DNA of 64,000 nt, taken from the NCBI GenBank assembly GCA_039881145.1, contig JAYKKI010000151.1, positions 186,001-250,000 on the forward strand, written 5' to 3'. A program made the position numbers and the translations under genes. Under the pieces are notes generated by a model. That model saw only the letters and a program-made list of their open reading frames with translations. It was not told the origin of the DNA and did no database searches. The DNA is from Druceiella hillmani. Its lineage: Eukaryota; Arthropoda; Insecta; Lepidoptera; Hepialidae. Positions within the stretch are counted from its first letter, which is position 1; each line of letters begins with the position of its first letter. Positions 24,470 to 39,111 of the stretch are shown in pieces.

Positions 24470-27379
24470 TTAAGTTGGGTGTATTTATTAAACAATAAAA
24501 AGTAAATATCTCAATAATGTTAGAATATGATTTACGTGTTAAATAAATATTAAAATAACTTTATCGGAACGACAAAAAATGTTTAGCTTACTAAGGAAAT
24601 AATACAATTATTTCAAAGCAACTCTACTAGTTTCATTCACATGAAATGCGCTAGTGGGAAAAACGTTGCGCTAAATATACTTTCACTGCAAACTGTCACT
24701 ACGCAATTTGAATAAGCGGAATTTGAAAAAAGTGGAACACTCTCTGCACGTCGACCTAAATAAGAGTTTATAGGAATAATGCGGTGGATCGCGTACATTC
24801 AGGCGCATCGATCCTCAATAAGCTGCGGTTGGTAGTGCCCGGCTATACTCAGAGTAATTTCGTTTTTTTTATTTTACTTGAAAAAAAATGTATAGTAGAG
24901 ATTTTTAGTAACGTTTCAATTTTTTCAGGTTCTTATTGATAAAGTGAGGTTGAGGAAAATTTTGAATAAAAAACATTTATTAACATGTAGTGACTAGATG
25001 AATATGTGAAGAGAATTTTTTTCCCTTTTTTCTGAATTTTAATTATTTTCGCTTTTTAATATAATTCTGGTATTTGAAGATAAAGCGTTTAAAAATTATG
25101 AAATTTATAATATTAAAGATCACTTTAATTGATAACGATAAATATCGATACATAAACAAAACCTCTTCCAAAAAAATATAAAAACTGTTTATCGTATTTT
25201 ACACCGCAAATTAGTAAACATTTTATAACTTTTCGTTCCTTCTCAAGTTTACAAAATAATAAAAATACAAAATTGATTGCCGATTCATCCTCCTCCCATG
25301 CGTACTTATTCCCAACCCACCACCGGAGTCACTTCAGAATATGTACTGTCCCTTTGCCATGATTTACACACGGTCTCCATGTTTCCTAATCATATTTTAT
25401 GAAAACAAAAAAAGTTTCCAAGATAAATTTGATCTCAACCAAGTCACTGTAACTAAAGACCACGTCCTAAAGAATTACTTGAATCTTCTTTATTACAGTA
25501 AATCTTGTTCTCTAACAAAATTCTATCCACATTGCTGTATATCGAATAAAAGGTAAAACCCGGCTATCTCTTAAGGCCAATCTACGTAAACTTGCATGGA
25601 AAATAAGGTGCTGTATATGCTGTTATCAAAAACAATTGGGAAAATTTCCCGAGTAGTCATGTCTTTAGAAGTAAGCGCAGGTTATTTAATAATGCGCCCT
25701 ATTCTTCTTCTAAACGGTTGTCCTACAAAGGACTCAAAGTGGAACAAATTCACATTGAAGCTCTTACTTCAGGCTACTTTGAAGTTTACCACGCGTGTCA
25801 CAATGGCAAGATCGGCGGGCAGAAGACCCATCAAAAACAACAGTGCATCCATTTAGCAGTTTCTCTACCAAGGCCATGAGTGGTGCATGTAGCTATCTAA
25901 ACACGATTCTTGCCTACTTGCCACACCATAAAGCCGACAACTACGGCATATAAGCCAATATACTTTCCGTTTGCATAAGACTGAGGGTTTCATTCTGAGG
26001 GTAGCGTTGAGTCCCCACCAACTTCAGCATATCGAGTCATAGCGTGAGAAATTAGCCTCGCTCTTTCTTTGGTGTAATGCGCTTTTGGTAAAAAGCTCCA
26101 CTTGAAGTCAAGGATAATTCCCGAGTACGCGACCCAAATCTGGAAACTGACATAAGACCCTTCTATGCTGACATTTTTATAGTCCTGCATATATGAGACA
26201 CAATATATCCCATATGTACGGGTATGATTGTGAAAGAAAAAGGAAATTCCTAATGGTCCGATGGCTCCTCGTGCCGTCTTTTTTATAACCAACGTTTCCA
26301 TCAAATAAAAAAAAATTACACATATGAAATAATTGCATCTATTTACCAATGTATAGTTTACTAAATCATGTTTTATGTGTTACTTCATTTCAATTAATAG
26401 TCTATCTGGCAAAGAAGTGATAAATAAAAATTCTCATATCAAAGATTATATTTTACCTTATGAAATAGAAATAAAGAATTGAAGAAAACTCTAATTTTAT
26501 AAGTTGTGTACATTTTACTTAGCATCATTTTACAACCTTTTAATGTTACTGCTAAAATATTTTATGATTCTCAATATTTTCTGAGAAGGGAAAGCTTTTA
26601 ATTTTTATTAGGCAAAAAAATAATAAGTTCAAAATGCTTCTTTCCCAAACTATTTATTTTATACAGACCAACGTTACACATATAAAAAAATCAGCCTATA
26701 TAAGAGAAATGGTTTCCAAGTATATAAAGCGATCCGGTAATGAGTTCCGCGTCGATGTCCGTTTTCGGATCACGTTCCAAGCGACTGTCGACCGGAAATA
26801 AATGAAACTCGTCTGACAACCATTAGGTGGATAATATTTTTATGACGAACTTTTATTCTCATACAACAAAGGGATCTAGTGAACGCATTGAAACGAGAAA
26901 CAATATTACAATGAACGAAATTATTGTTTGTTTTACAGAAGGATAGAAGTCGGTCTTTTTGATGAATAAAATCCATAATTACACCAAAGTCCCGCCTGGA
27001 TGAAATCCTAATGTGTAATTCTATTCAACTAACTATGCACAAGGTGGCGTGTAAGCGGAAGTATGCCGTCATGGTACATTTTTTGAAATTTTTATGTAAT
27101 GACACACTAAGTGAGCAAGTTAGTGATCGTACTTCGCATGATATATTCTTGTACACAAGAATTTTCTGTTCTGTTGTGAACTTAACCTGAATACCGGTGA
27201 GTTTTTCAGAAAATGTCGTTCAAATTTGCGACATAAATATTTTAAAACTATTTAAAATTTGAACAGAATTGAATAAGAAGTTAGCATGGAATTTATTCAA
27301 GAAAACTTTATGATGATATATTCTATGATTTTGAAAAATCCTAATATAAAATTTATCCTATGTTTTAAATTTTATTTCA

Positions 27380-27381
<2 letters not shown>

Positions 27382-27445
<64 letters not shown>

Positions 27446-27488
27446 ATGTATATATATATACATATATATATATATGAATATATATATA

Positions 27489-27521
<33 letters not shown>
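27382..27521. repeat. (TA)n microsatellite inside copy B
   Basis: About 140 bp of TA with TG/TT interruptions. At the corresponding point of copy A (about 8540-8575) there is ordinary sequence without an array, so it was gained in B or lost in A. Confidence 0.95.
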
Positions 27522-27523
<2 letters not shown>

Positions 27524-27862
27524 ATTTTACCACTTCCTTTTGATGTACTTACCTTAGTTTATTTAGATAGGGAATTAATAATTTTTCCGAATTGTAAAAC
27601 AGTTTAAATACCGACTTTTGCTGTAACCCTATTATAGGTTTTTTTAATTTAAACTTGGTAACCTTTTAGATAATAAAAACGTATACATTAAATTGTTAAT
27701 CTAAAAACATTTAAATTTAAATACGCATTTCGTACTACAATTAAGGAATTTTTTCATCAAATTAGATTGTTTTAATGCATCGATTATAATTTATTTTAAG
27801 TTACTGAAAATTATTTCTGTAATAAAACATTTTTAAATTAAAAACTTCTGCCTTTTTTTTCA

Positions 27863-27915
27863 ACAAAAAATATTTGCATATACGTAGGGTATACGTATAT
27901 GCAAATATTTTTTGT
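27863..27915. repeat. Perfect hairpin, 24-bp arms, 5-nt loop
   Basis: 27863-27886 and 27892-27915 are exact reverse complements. It lies in copy B at a place where alignment with copy A breaks. Confidence 0.95.
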
Positions 27916-28381
27916 TTTTCATAAATTTTGAACGCGTATACAGTAACAGTTTACCATTTTCAAGAGAAATAGTTATTTTTAATAATTTACTGAAATAATT
28001 CTTTGTTATAATAAATTAAGAAAACGGAGTTCCACGCCTAATTCACAAGTGTTACAAAAATATTGTTCGTTTAAAAACGTTGAAAATTTAATAATTTGAA
28101 AACCTTTAAACAAAATATGTTTTAAATAATACTGATATTGCAATGACGTCATTGGATGAAGCAATCATAATGCAAAGTTGAGGTACGAGAATGTCGCATT
28201 TTTCTTACAATTTGTAAGCAGCAGTTGGCGTTCACTAATCATTCCGCGTCAAAACGCGTTCGTGAGCAATAGTTCCGGACGCGCTGCATCTTACGTTTTG
28301 ACAATTTTGTAATATCTCATCTGCACTGTTGATGTGATTATAGTTGGGTGGACCATTCCTAAGCCAAAGTAAATAAAAAAT

Positions 28382-28388
28382 AATATAT

Positions 28389-28481
<93 letters not shown>
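28382..28481. repeat. (TA)n microsatellite at the end of copy B
   Basis: About 100 bp of TA with a few interruptions, starting where similarity between B and A stops. Confidence 0.95.
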
Positions 28482-28482
<1 letters not shown>

Positions 28483-28499
28483 AAATATACTCTCACATA

Positions 28500-30180
28500 T
28501 ATAAATATTAAATCAGATTAGTGCATTGAATTCTTATCCTATTATTTATTTCTTATTAATTCCACATAATGTATTTTACATTTAAGAAGACCCATCAACT
28601 TGCATATTCCAAAAATAATTTCAGTGCGACTAGAACAGATGCAAAATTTGGAAAATTATAAGTTACATGTTTTTCACTACTTTTTACGTATTTTATATAA
28701 ATCCGTGAAAATTTTATAATTTTGAACTTGGCTTGTTGTAGTCAGTCTAGCCTTTTACTCATAACAGAATTAATAATGTCTCAGTCTTACTATTAATAGT
28801 TTCGATTTTATTCCACTTATTCGTCTAATTAATGCGTTTTAAAAATTGTTTAGGGTACCTGGGAAAAATCAGAAAGTAATGCTACTAACTTTTATAAGAA
28901 AAATTAATAGTTGACGTAAGAGTTTCTACCTGAAAGATATGGTGAATTAGATATTCGATATTTGCTCTAATACATGATTTTATTTTGTTCTTTATTTCCA
29001 AGACAATGTTTATCTTAATTTCCTAACTTGTACCGTTAATTTTTTTTAGTTTACATTTTGGGAATAAACCCTTATTAGGCATATATAAGTGCACTCTGGC
29101 TCACTCTTTCAGTACTTTTGAGTTTTATTTTAATTCTGACATAAATAGCAGAACTGAATTAAACGAAATTAATTCGTTCTTATTGCGAAGACTAATTATC
29201 AGCCTTGTATTTTCAAGATAACAAATTACAAACCTGAGGAAAGTTACATCTTTCTGAAAACATTTAAACTTCGCGTCCTTTAGAGTCATAATTTTCAGAA
29301 TTATTCACGTGTCTTTGGAGATCAATTAATTTATATCTTTTTACTTATTTAAATTTTGACCTTTTCAATAATTATATGCCTATGGACCTAAATTTTTTTT
29401 AAGTGTAAAATAAAAGTATTACAATTTGTTGAATATTTTATGTATACTGTCTAAATATATAACGTACGTATTTTTAGCGATAGTTTACATTATATTTTGA
29501 ATGGAAATTTATAACCACCCCATGCTGCTAACTTTCATTTAGATGAAGTAGGCTAAAGTTTTTTTTTCTATTCGGTAATCAGCTTTTACGCAACATATCC
29601 TCGTACATAAAAATGTTCTTCTTCCACAACCTAATACGCAAATAAGTGGAGGTTTTCAAGTAAAATTATTGGAGAATAAGAAAATTTTGAAATGTTTTCA
29701 AACTTACCAAAATTTTATTAGAATCTAGATAAGGTATAATGGGGAATTTATTCAAAAGAATCTTACAAAGTTTACAGATGAGTAGGTACGATTGCAAGGC
29801 AGCTTGGGAAATCTTTGTAAATTAATTTGTATAAGAATATAATGGAAGTAAATTTACATAGAAAGAAACATTTAAATGCTATTATTTTAAGGAATCTACA
29901 GCATTGGCTGTTGTAATAGTGTCATCTGGGAAAATTAATTTAAATAGGAACTTTGGTATTTAGTTTATTTTCTTGACTTCCTTTCGATTAAAATTTAAAT
30001 ATGAGGTCTTGTATTTAAATTGATTTTTTGAAGTCGTAAAATATTATTAACAGAATAATAGAGAATATGGGAATATGAGAATATGGGGCATATCATTAAA
30101 TAATTATTAAACAAAATGAGCTTTTAAATTTCTGTTGCAAAGGAATAAAATTCAACTCATGAATGTTATTAATTAATTGA
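28500..30180. other. AT-rich non-coding DNA
   Basis: Apart from a copy of repeat H at 29695-29905, nothing was recognised. There are no long frames. Confidence 0.5.
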
Positions 30181-30183
30181 TTA

Positions 30184-30225
30184 AATATATATATGTACAT
30201 ATATATAAATATATATATATATATA

Positions 30226-30275
<50 letters not shown>

Positions 30276-30281
30276 CATATA
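30184..30281. repeat. (TA)n microsatellite
   Basis: TA array with TG, CA and AA interruptions; gives an artefact Tyr-Ile frame on the minus strand. Confidence 0.95.
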
Positions 30282-30540
30282 GTTTTTTTCTACACGACGT
30301 GTAAGACACGCGGATATATAATTATATCGAGAAATTCTCTCATATACTCATAATATTTAATGTTCATGTTCTCGTTGAGATTAAATTAAATTTAAAAAAG
30401 TTTAGCCTTTTGGTCTCTTAAAGTGATTACCCATTTTTCAGGGCGAGAAACAATTTGAACCAATAATAAATTGGTTAATGTCGATCGATATAATAACGAT
30501 GTAACGCAGATAGCGATCATATAAACATCATAATAATATA

Positions 30541-30760
30541 ATCTTAGCCATGGACCTTCTTCATTTGTTAGTGTTGTTTCTATAGTTTTGTTAAATCTTA
30601 TGTTTTTTTAACTGTGTATTTTATCAACTTGTTCTTTTATTCTATATTACTTTATCTCAGATCAAGGAAAACGAAGTGCATCTATTGTTTCACGTCCTGC
30701 GAGCGCATAACTATATTTGGCGTCCTTTGTTGTATAAAAGCCGATTTTGACATCTTTCAA
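30541..30760 (+). repeat. Dispersed repeat F, copy F2
   Basis: Aligns with F1 at 12600-12835 in the same orientation. The 61-codon frame here (30614-30799) is not conserved in F1, which argues against coding. Confidence 0.5.
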
Positions 30761-30956
30761 TTCGAAAGTCGGTGTCGACATCTTTCAATTTTCTTTTAAC
30801 AACTGTTTCAACTTTTGATATGTTTCCCAGCGATATTTTCACGGAAGTGGTACTGTTTTTTAAAATTTGTTTTGTGCTGAGGTCTGCTGCTAGGTAAGGT
30901 CTATTACGCTACTCTTTGCAAGTAAAGAAGGGTTATAACTTCATGTGCACATTTAT

Positions 30957-30960
30957 ACAT

Positions 30961-31030
<70 letters not shown>

Positions 31031-31031
31031 G

Positions 31032-31091
<60 letters not shown>

Positions 31092-31100
31092 ATATATATC
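30957..31100. repeat. Compound (CA)n(TA)n microsatellite
   Basis: A short CA run is followed by about 120 bp of TA. It directly abuts repeat G1; the second copy of G at 47.2 kb has no such array. Confidence 0.95.
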
Positions 31101-31300
31101 ACAACGTCACACCACACTTGTGTCCAGCAATAAATATTTAACGTGTGAGAGGCTCTACGCGCTTACACAGGCACTCGGCTCTATTGGTCCTGGCGGAAAT
31201 TTGGAGTTCGTTTTATGAGTCCATCTGGATTTATCGAATAAAGACAGGTCATGATACGCCTTTGCGAGGGAGTCGACGAGTGGTACTTACCAGGAATGTC
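31093..31300. repeat. Dispersed repeat G, copy G1
   Basis: Aligns over about 200 bp with 47248-47455. Shared words include TACGCGCTTACA, TTTGGAGTTCGTTTTA, GATACGCCTTTGCGAGG and GTCGACGAGTGGTA. It is less AT-rich than its surroundings. No coding frame is common to both copies, and clear pol III boxes were not found, so whether it is a SINE, part of a DNA element or something else is open. Confidence 0.8.
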
Positions 31301-31309
31301 ATTTTAAAT

Positions 31310-32812
<1,503 letters not shown>

Positions 32813-34200
32813 TCTATTTTAGTGTACTAAACTCTAGGTAACTACTCGACTATAAATTGCTCTCTTTTGCTTTAGAACTTTGTTGTTGTAATTATCAAAC
32901 TCTGAATATTCTGCTATTTGAAAATATACCTTTACATAAAGAAAACCATTGAATAATGTAGTAGAAATATCAAGGTGATTCATATTTAGGCCTAGTTCAA
33001 TATCTAAAGCTATCAATATTCTTAAAGTTGAATATCTTAAAACTGATGAGAATGTTTCATAAAAATCTATCCCTTTCTTCTGGATGAAATCTTTAGTAAC
33101 AAGCCTTGCTCTGTATTGTTCCGTACCTTCTCTGGTAGATTGACCTCACACCAAATAGGTTGAGATTCTTGTCTTCTGGCAACAAGAAATCAAAAAATCT
33201 CTCATTTTAGTCACCTGATGACTCCTCAGGAATATATTTTTAATTTACTTCTTCTGCAATTCAGATGCGTCTACTTACAGGAACCACTTCTTCAGTTGTG
33301 ACTTAAAGTCGGTGCTTTTCTTCTACCATAAACTGTCATCCATATCCTACATAACTACAATATCTCTGGCTACAATAACTTTACGTAACGCAAGGTCATA
33401 TAATCGATAGCTTTTAACATTCCCGAAATGTCCTACTAGGTACAATTTTTTTGCTTTTTTTATTCCATTTTCTGCATCGAGATTTCTGGATATGAGGTAT
33501 TTCTGGGCTGCCAAATATCCTAAATTTGGTATATATTTCTTTTTTTTTGGTATATATTTTTTTTTTGGTATATATTTTATAGGGAGTAATTCTATGATTT
33601 AAAACTGCTGCTTGTGCCCAGTTTTCTACATAAACGGCTATATTAAGGGTCTCTGTCCAAAAAGGTTTCTCAAATTTCTCAAAAACTTCAAACAGAAGGA
33701 AACGAGCTTTCTTAACTATTAACCTATTATTTCTACACACAGCCCATTTTATTCCGGGTATAACAGATTGTTGATAATGATAATAATCAAGATTTGCAAA
33801 GTGATTCATTCTCCATGATCCACACAAATAGGTACGAATCTGTGCAGTTGGTCTTACTCGTATCACATTTTTCATTAAAACCTACTCCTTTAACTGCTTC
33901 ATTTTTCAATATATTTATGTCATTAGCAAAAATATTATCTAACCACTTGTAGTAGAAAAAGTTTATTATGTTAAATCTGTTTGCGCCATTTTCTAAGTTT
34001 GCCTCTCCGATAATTTCATTTTGTGAGTTATAAATTGAGAACCCATGCTTATTCAATATCACTTTATTGCCGTTCACAATAATTGTACTCACCGATAGTA
34101 AATTTGTAGTAAGGTTTGGGCGTACACAAAACTTTGTTTACATTTATAGGAAACTCTTTCTCACCAACACGTGTCGTAATCTGTAATTTAAATTCTACAA
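32813..34200 (-). pseudogene. Ty1/copia pol remnant (copia 2)
   Basis: Read on the minus strand from 34200. The V-N-K-V-L-C block and, after a frameshift, LTTNLLSVSTIIVNGNK and ILNKHGFSIYNSQNE mark the region between protease and Gag-pre-integrase (34160-34020). W-L-D-N-I-F-A-N-D-I-N follows. The integrase core is largely missing: compared with copia 3, about 200 bp are deleted near 33785. IVKKARFLLFE, FWTETLNIAVYVENW and FRIFGSPEIPHIQKSRCRK (33720-33465) match the end of the integrase domain. The RT follows with A-R-L-V-T-K, then NMNHLDISTTLFNGFLYVK (33005-32940), including the first catalytic Asp of the family. The remnant stops at about 32813, before the Y-V-D-D box. Frameshifts are frequent, and a small local repeat (GGTATATATTT) expands the linker at 33530-33575. 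Confidence 0.85.
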
Positions 34201-34439
34201 GTTGCTTGATTTTATTTTATAATTTATTGTAATTATCTAGACATTGTTTTATAGGGTAACGATACCATCCATATACCGTAAATATTCGATAAATCGCACC
34301 ATTTTTATTAAACAGTCACGAGTATTTAATACTGAGATAATCATACTTAATTGAAGATTGAACTTTAGTTTAGATATATATTTAAAAGATGTTTTGTAGG
34401 TACATATATTTGAAAGTCGATAATGGGATATAAATTAAT

Positions 34440-35070
<631 letters not shown>

Positions 35071-35079
35071 TTAAAAATG

Positions 35080-37260
35080 TTTCTACTACTTTCTCTACTA
35101 CAGGTGGCTAGATAATATTATTCCTAACGACATAAATATATTAAAAATGGAGCAGTTAAAGGGATAGATTTTAATGAAGAATGTGATACAAGCAAGACCA
35201 GCTGCACAGATTTGCACCTATTTGTGAACATGAAGACTGAATCACTTTTCAAATCTTGTTTATTATCAGTTATTTATGAATGATTTCAGAACGATGTATT
35301 TTCTATATTTTCTGCAAGTCAAGAACAAAACTTTCAATTGTTTCAAACACTGTAGAAAGCTTGTTGAGCATCAGCAGTCTAAAAAGATCAAAACAATAAG
35401 ATTAGAATGGTGGAGTTTTGTTGATAAGAAGTTGTAAATTGTTATATCCGGAACAAAATGGGCTGTGTATAGGAACAATAGGTCAATAGTTAAGAAAGCT
35501 CGTTGCCTTCTGTTTGAAGCAAAATTTGAGAAACCTTTTTGGACAGAGACCGTGAATATGTAAAAAAAACTGTATGTAAAAAAAACTGGGCAGCAGCAGT
35601 AGGTTCAAATCATAGAAATACTCCTTATGAAATATATACCGAAAAAACCAAATTTAAGTCATTTGGCCGCCCAGAAATAGTTCATATCCCAAAATCCCGA
35701 TGCAGAAACTGCGATAAAAAAGCAAAAAATATGTACCTAGTTAAACATTTCGAGAATGTTAAGAGCTATCGCTTATATGACCTTGCATTACCTAAAGTTA
35801 TTGTAGCCAGAGATATTGTAGTCGTGTAGGATACAGATGACAGTTTAGTTTAGTTTATGGTAGAAGAAAAGCACCAACTTGAAGGCACAACTAAAGAAGT
35901 GGTTCCCGTAAGTAGACGCAGTTGATATGCAGAAGAAGGAAATTAAAAATATGAAACATATATTCCTGAGGAATTATCAGGTGACTCAAATGAGAGTTTA
36001 TCGCCAGAAGACAAGAATCTCAACCTACTCGGTGTGAGGTCAATCTATCAGAGAAGGTACGGAACAACACATAGCAAGGCTTGTTGCTAAGGGCTTCATC
36101 CAGAAGAAAGGGATAGATTTTAATGAAACATTCTCATCAATTTCAAGATGTTCCACTTTAAGAATATTAATAGTTTTAGATGTTGAACTAGACCTAAATA
36201 TGAATCACCTTGATATTTCTACTACATTATTCAATGGTTTTCTTTATGTAAAGTTATATATTCAAATACCCGAATATTCAGAGTTTTATAATTACAACAA
36301 CAAAGTTCTAAAGAAAAGGAGAGCAATTTATGGATTCGAATAGTTACCTAGAGTTTAGTGCACTAAAATTGACAAATGTTTATTAAATTTAAGCTCAGAA
36401 AAATTATAATATGAATATTCTCTTTTTGTAAAATGTAAATGAAAATCTTTTTGTATAATATAAAAATTATTATTACAATGTAAAAATAAATTAAAACTAT
36501 CAGAATACGTAAGAAGAGCTGTAAAATGAGCTATTAGCAAAATGCGGACTGAAGGCCTTAAGTCAGATCAAGCAGTGTCTGGATAAGCATGTGAATGTTT
36601 ATAAAGACTGTATTACTGTTGTCCAAAAGTAATTTATAAATACTATTCTAAATAAATTCAATATGTCTGATTGTTACCTTCAGATACACCCAAGAAAGTT
36701 AATTGAAAATTGGAAAAAGATGTGAACAATAGATTTAGTAAGAAAAGTCTTTATCGACTATTAGTTTTATGTATTTATCCATACTTACAAGGCCAGATAT
36801 TTCTTATAGTGTAAGCTTTCGAAGTCAGTATAATAATTATTTTAATGAAATATTTCGAAAGTTTCTTAAGATACTTAAAGAAAAATAAATCTTATAATTT
36901 AGTTTATAGGGAGACTGCACGTAATTTACATTTTTTTTGACGTTGACTGGGTATCTTGTGCTTTAGATGAAAGTTCACATACTGGGTTTTACTTTATCAT
37001 GTAAATAAAAAAAAACGGAAAACACTATCCGGCACGACAGTGAAGTATTTGGCTTTACCTGAATTAAAGAATATATTAAGTAACTTAATTTTTTCAAATG
37101 AAAATATGTCGGGAAGTCTGTATAATGATAACAAAAATTCTCTCAAATTAGCCTCTAATACTTTGTTTCAAACTAAGAATACCAAATATATTGACATAAG
37201 GCATTATTTTTTTTGGAGAGTGTGTAGCAGATTAATAGGTTAATATGATGATTTAGTTAT
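35080..37260 (+). pseudogene. Ty1/copia pol remnant (copia 3)
   Basis: Same subfamily as copia 2, opposite strand. Order: W-L-D-N-I and N-D-I-N-I (35103-35140, end of Gag-pre-integrase); degraded integrase core at about 35290-35460 (a Q-S-K-K-I-K-T-I-R stretch then T-K-W-A-V); IVKKARCLLFE and FWTET (35490-35550); Y-E-I-Y and VHIPKSRCRNC (35625-35715); KSYRLYDLALPKVIVARDIV (to 35820). RT: A-R-L-V-A-K-G-F-I-Q-K-K-G-I-D-F-N-E-T-F-S, then NMNHLDISTTLFNGFLYVK (36070-36255). The Y-V-D-D region (about 36380-36520) is too decayed to recognise. KFNMSDCY and SILTRPDISYSV (36655-36812) match the RT-RNase H connection. SLYNDNKNSLKLAS and TKYIDIRHYFF (37105-37215) match the RNase H end. Many stops and frameshifts. 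A satellite begins directly after it. Confidence 0.88.
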
Positions 37261-37267
37261 TTAGCAA

Positions 37268-38140
37268 ATTGAAAACTGTCAGTAGCAAATATTTTGAATC
37301 ACGCTGATTTACTGCCATTCTTTAAGGAGTTATATTATTTTTCCCGAGAACTAATCGTCTGATATATGGTGTATTTATTTTGCAAAGTAATTATTACCAA
37401 TAGCCAATACCTTGAATAACGTTTGTCTTACAATATAACAAAAGATGTATATTATTCATCTCTAGAACTCATCATCAGACCCTGACTCGGCCGATGGTGT
37501 AGTTATTTTACAAAGTAACTAACTATCAGTAGTAAATATCGTCAAACACGGTTTACTTACAATCATCTGTTAAGGAATTACATTGTTTATCTTCAGAACT
37601 CATCATCGGATTCTAACCTGATTGAAGGTGTAGTCATTGTGTAAAGTTATTACTACTAGTAACAAACATATTTAATCACTATCGTCTTGCTACCAATAGT
37701 TAACGAGTTTCATCGTTCATCACCGGGACTCATCATCAGACCCAGGTCTAGTCGATGGCATAGCTATTTTGCAAACTAACAACAACAAAAACATCAGAAG
37801 CAAATATTTTGAATAATGGCTGATTTATTAGCATTCGTAACGGAACTCCAAACGGTTCATCTCTAGAACTCATTATCCGACCTGGTCAATGGCGAAGCTA
37901 TTTTGTAAAGTAACTACCGTAGCAAGCATCTTAAATCACGGTTGACTTACTTCCATCCGTTAAGGAATACCGTTGTTCATTTCCAAAAGTCATAATAGAT
38001 CCAGATAATAGATAAGTACAAGTGGCAAATATTTTAAATTAGGGTTAATTTACTACAATTGGTCGAGGAGTTACATTGTTTACATCCAAAACTCATCATC
38101 AGACCTTGACCCGGTTGTTGGTGAAGTTATTTTGCAGGAA
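37268..38140 (+). repeat. Diverged satellite of about 125 bp, seven copies (T2)
   Basis: The anchor GAACTCATCATCAGACC or a variant lies at 37348, 37465, 37596, 37726, 37866, about 37986 and about 38088, giving periods of 117, 131, 130, 140, 120 and 102. Each unit shows the same order: GAT(T/G)GTG-type word, TAGTTATTTTGCAAAGTAAC, CAGTAGCAAATATTTT, AATCACGGTTGACTTACT, CCATCNGTTAAGGAGTTACATTGTTCATC. Units are alignable but clearly diverged, and there is no common open frame. The array abuts the RNase H end of copia 3, so it may be copia-derived 3' sequence that was amplified, or simply a neighbour. Confidence 0.9.
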
Positions 38141-38149
38141 GACCATGCT

Positions 38150-38900
38150 AGTACATTCTTTCGGAGAAAATAATTATTAGCATTAAACTTTATAAAAACA
38201 GAATAGAAATAAACTCAAGTATATATTAGTTTAACTGGTGGCTATCTGGCAGAAAGTAAAAAGGCCCTTGTGTTTCTAATAACTGCAATAATTCAACCTG
38301 TAACTCAAGCTCTAATTTTGGCATTGTTTTTCATCGTTATGAAGATTTTCCTTCAAACAATAAAAGCGGTAGTGGAAAAGTACAATGATATTCATTTATT
38401 TTATTTATTAAAATACCGTAATTCTAATTTAGAAGACCGTCAAATACTTGATAAAAATGTATGATTTTAGGGGCAATAAGTTAAATATTTTGTCCGATTA
38501 TCTCATTGTGAGCAACTAATATTAAAATTATTTTGGTCAATGCGAACCTTAACTAGTTTGAAACGTCTTGGGAACTAACAATCTTTGATTTGGTATGACC
38601 TGGGACTAATAATCTTTGGTGTGATATTTACTTAAATTCTGTTTTAAATACAAAATTTACTTTACTATTTATTTAAATTAAAAATTTATTTTAGGACTTC
38701 TAACCTTATGTATATACTATCACTTTGTTTTGTAAAATGCAGATATTTTTGTGCTCTTAAACATTACCATTTAAAATTAATTTTTCTTAATTAAAGTTAA
38801 ATAGAAAAATATCAAATAACCTATATTTATATTCCGCTTTAGTTATCCTGGTGGGCGGCCATTAAATGTGTAAAAAATTATACAATTTTAGAATTACCAA
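38150..38900. other. AT-rich non-coding DNA
   Basis: One 64-codon plus frame at 38270-38464 without recognisable similarity. A short direct repeat of GGGACTAA with AATCTTTG occurs at 38570-38615. Confidence 0.45.
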
Positions 38901-38901
38901 T

Positions 38902-39111
38902 TAGTCACCTTATGTCACGTCACATCACGTCTCATTTTGTCCCGTCTCGTCCCGTAAAAATATGCCACGTCATGTTACGTCATATCATGTCACGTCACGT
39001 CATGTCATGTCACGTCATGTCATGCCACGTCACATTAAATCAAGTTACGAAACGTTATGTTACGCTGCGATATGTTACGTTCGTTTGAGTTGAGTTAGGT
39101 TAGGTTAGGTC
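38902..39111 (+). repeat. Degenerate TCACG/TCATG pentamer array ending in TTAGG units
   Basis: About 170 bp made of five-base units of the type TCACG, TCATG, TTACG and CCCGT, with occasional spacers. It passes into TTACG and then TTAGG units (39095-39110 has three in a row). A five-base period is kept through most of the block. It is far richer in CG dinucleotides than the surroundings. Confidence 0.85.

Larger units (their letters stand above)
23640..28385 (+). mobile_element. Large composite dispersed repeat, copy B
   Basis: Partial, diverged second copy of repeat A. 23640-26970 follows A from about 650 to 4680, then at about 26974 it jumps to the equivalent of A 8034 and follows it, with an inserted TA array, to about A 9680. 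The junction lies within AATAAAATCCATAATTACACC, where copies A and C continue differently (AAAATGGATG), so it is a deletion or recombination point. B shares the Tc1-like remnant and the paired unknown frames with A. A region near 27860-27960 differs from A and carries a 24-bp-arm hairpin. Confidence 0.7.
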
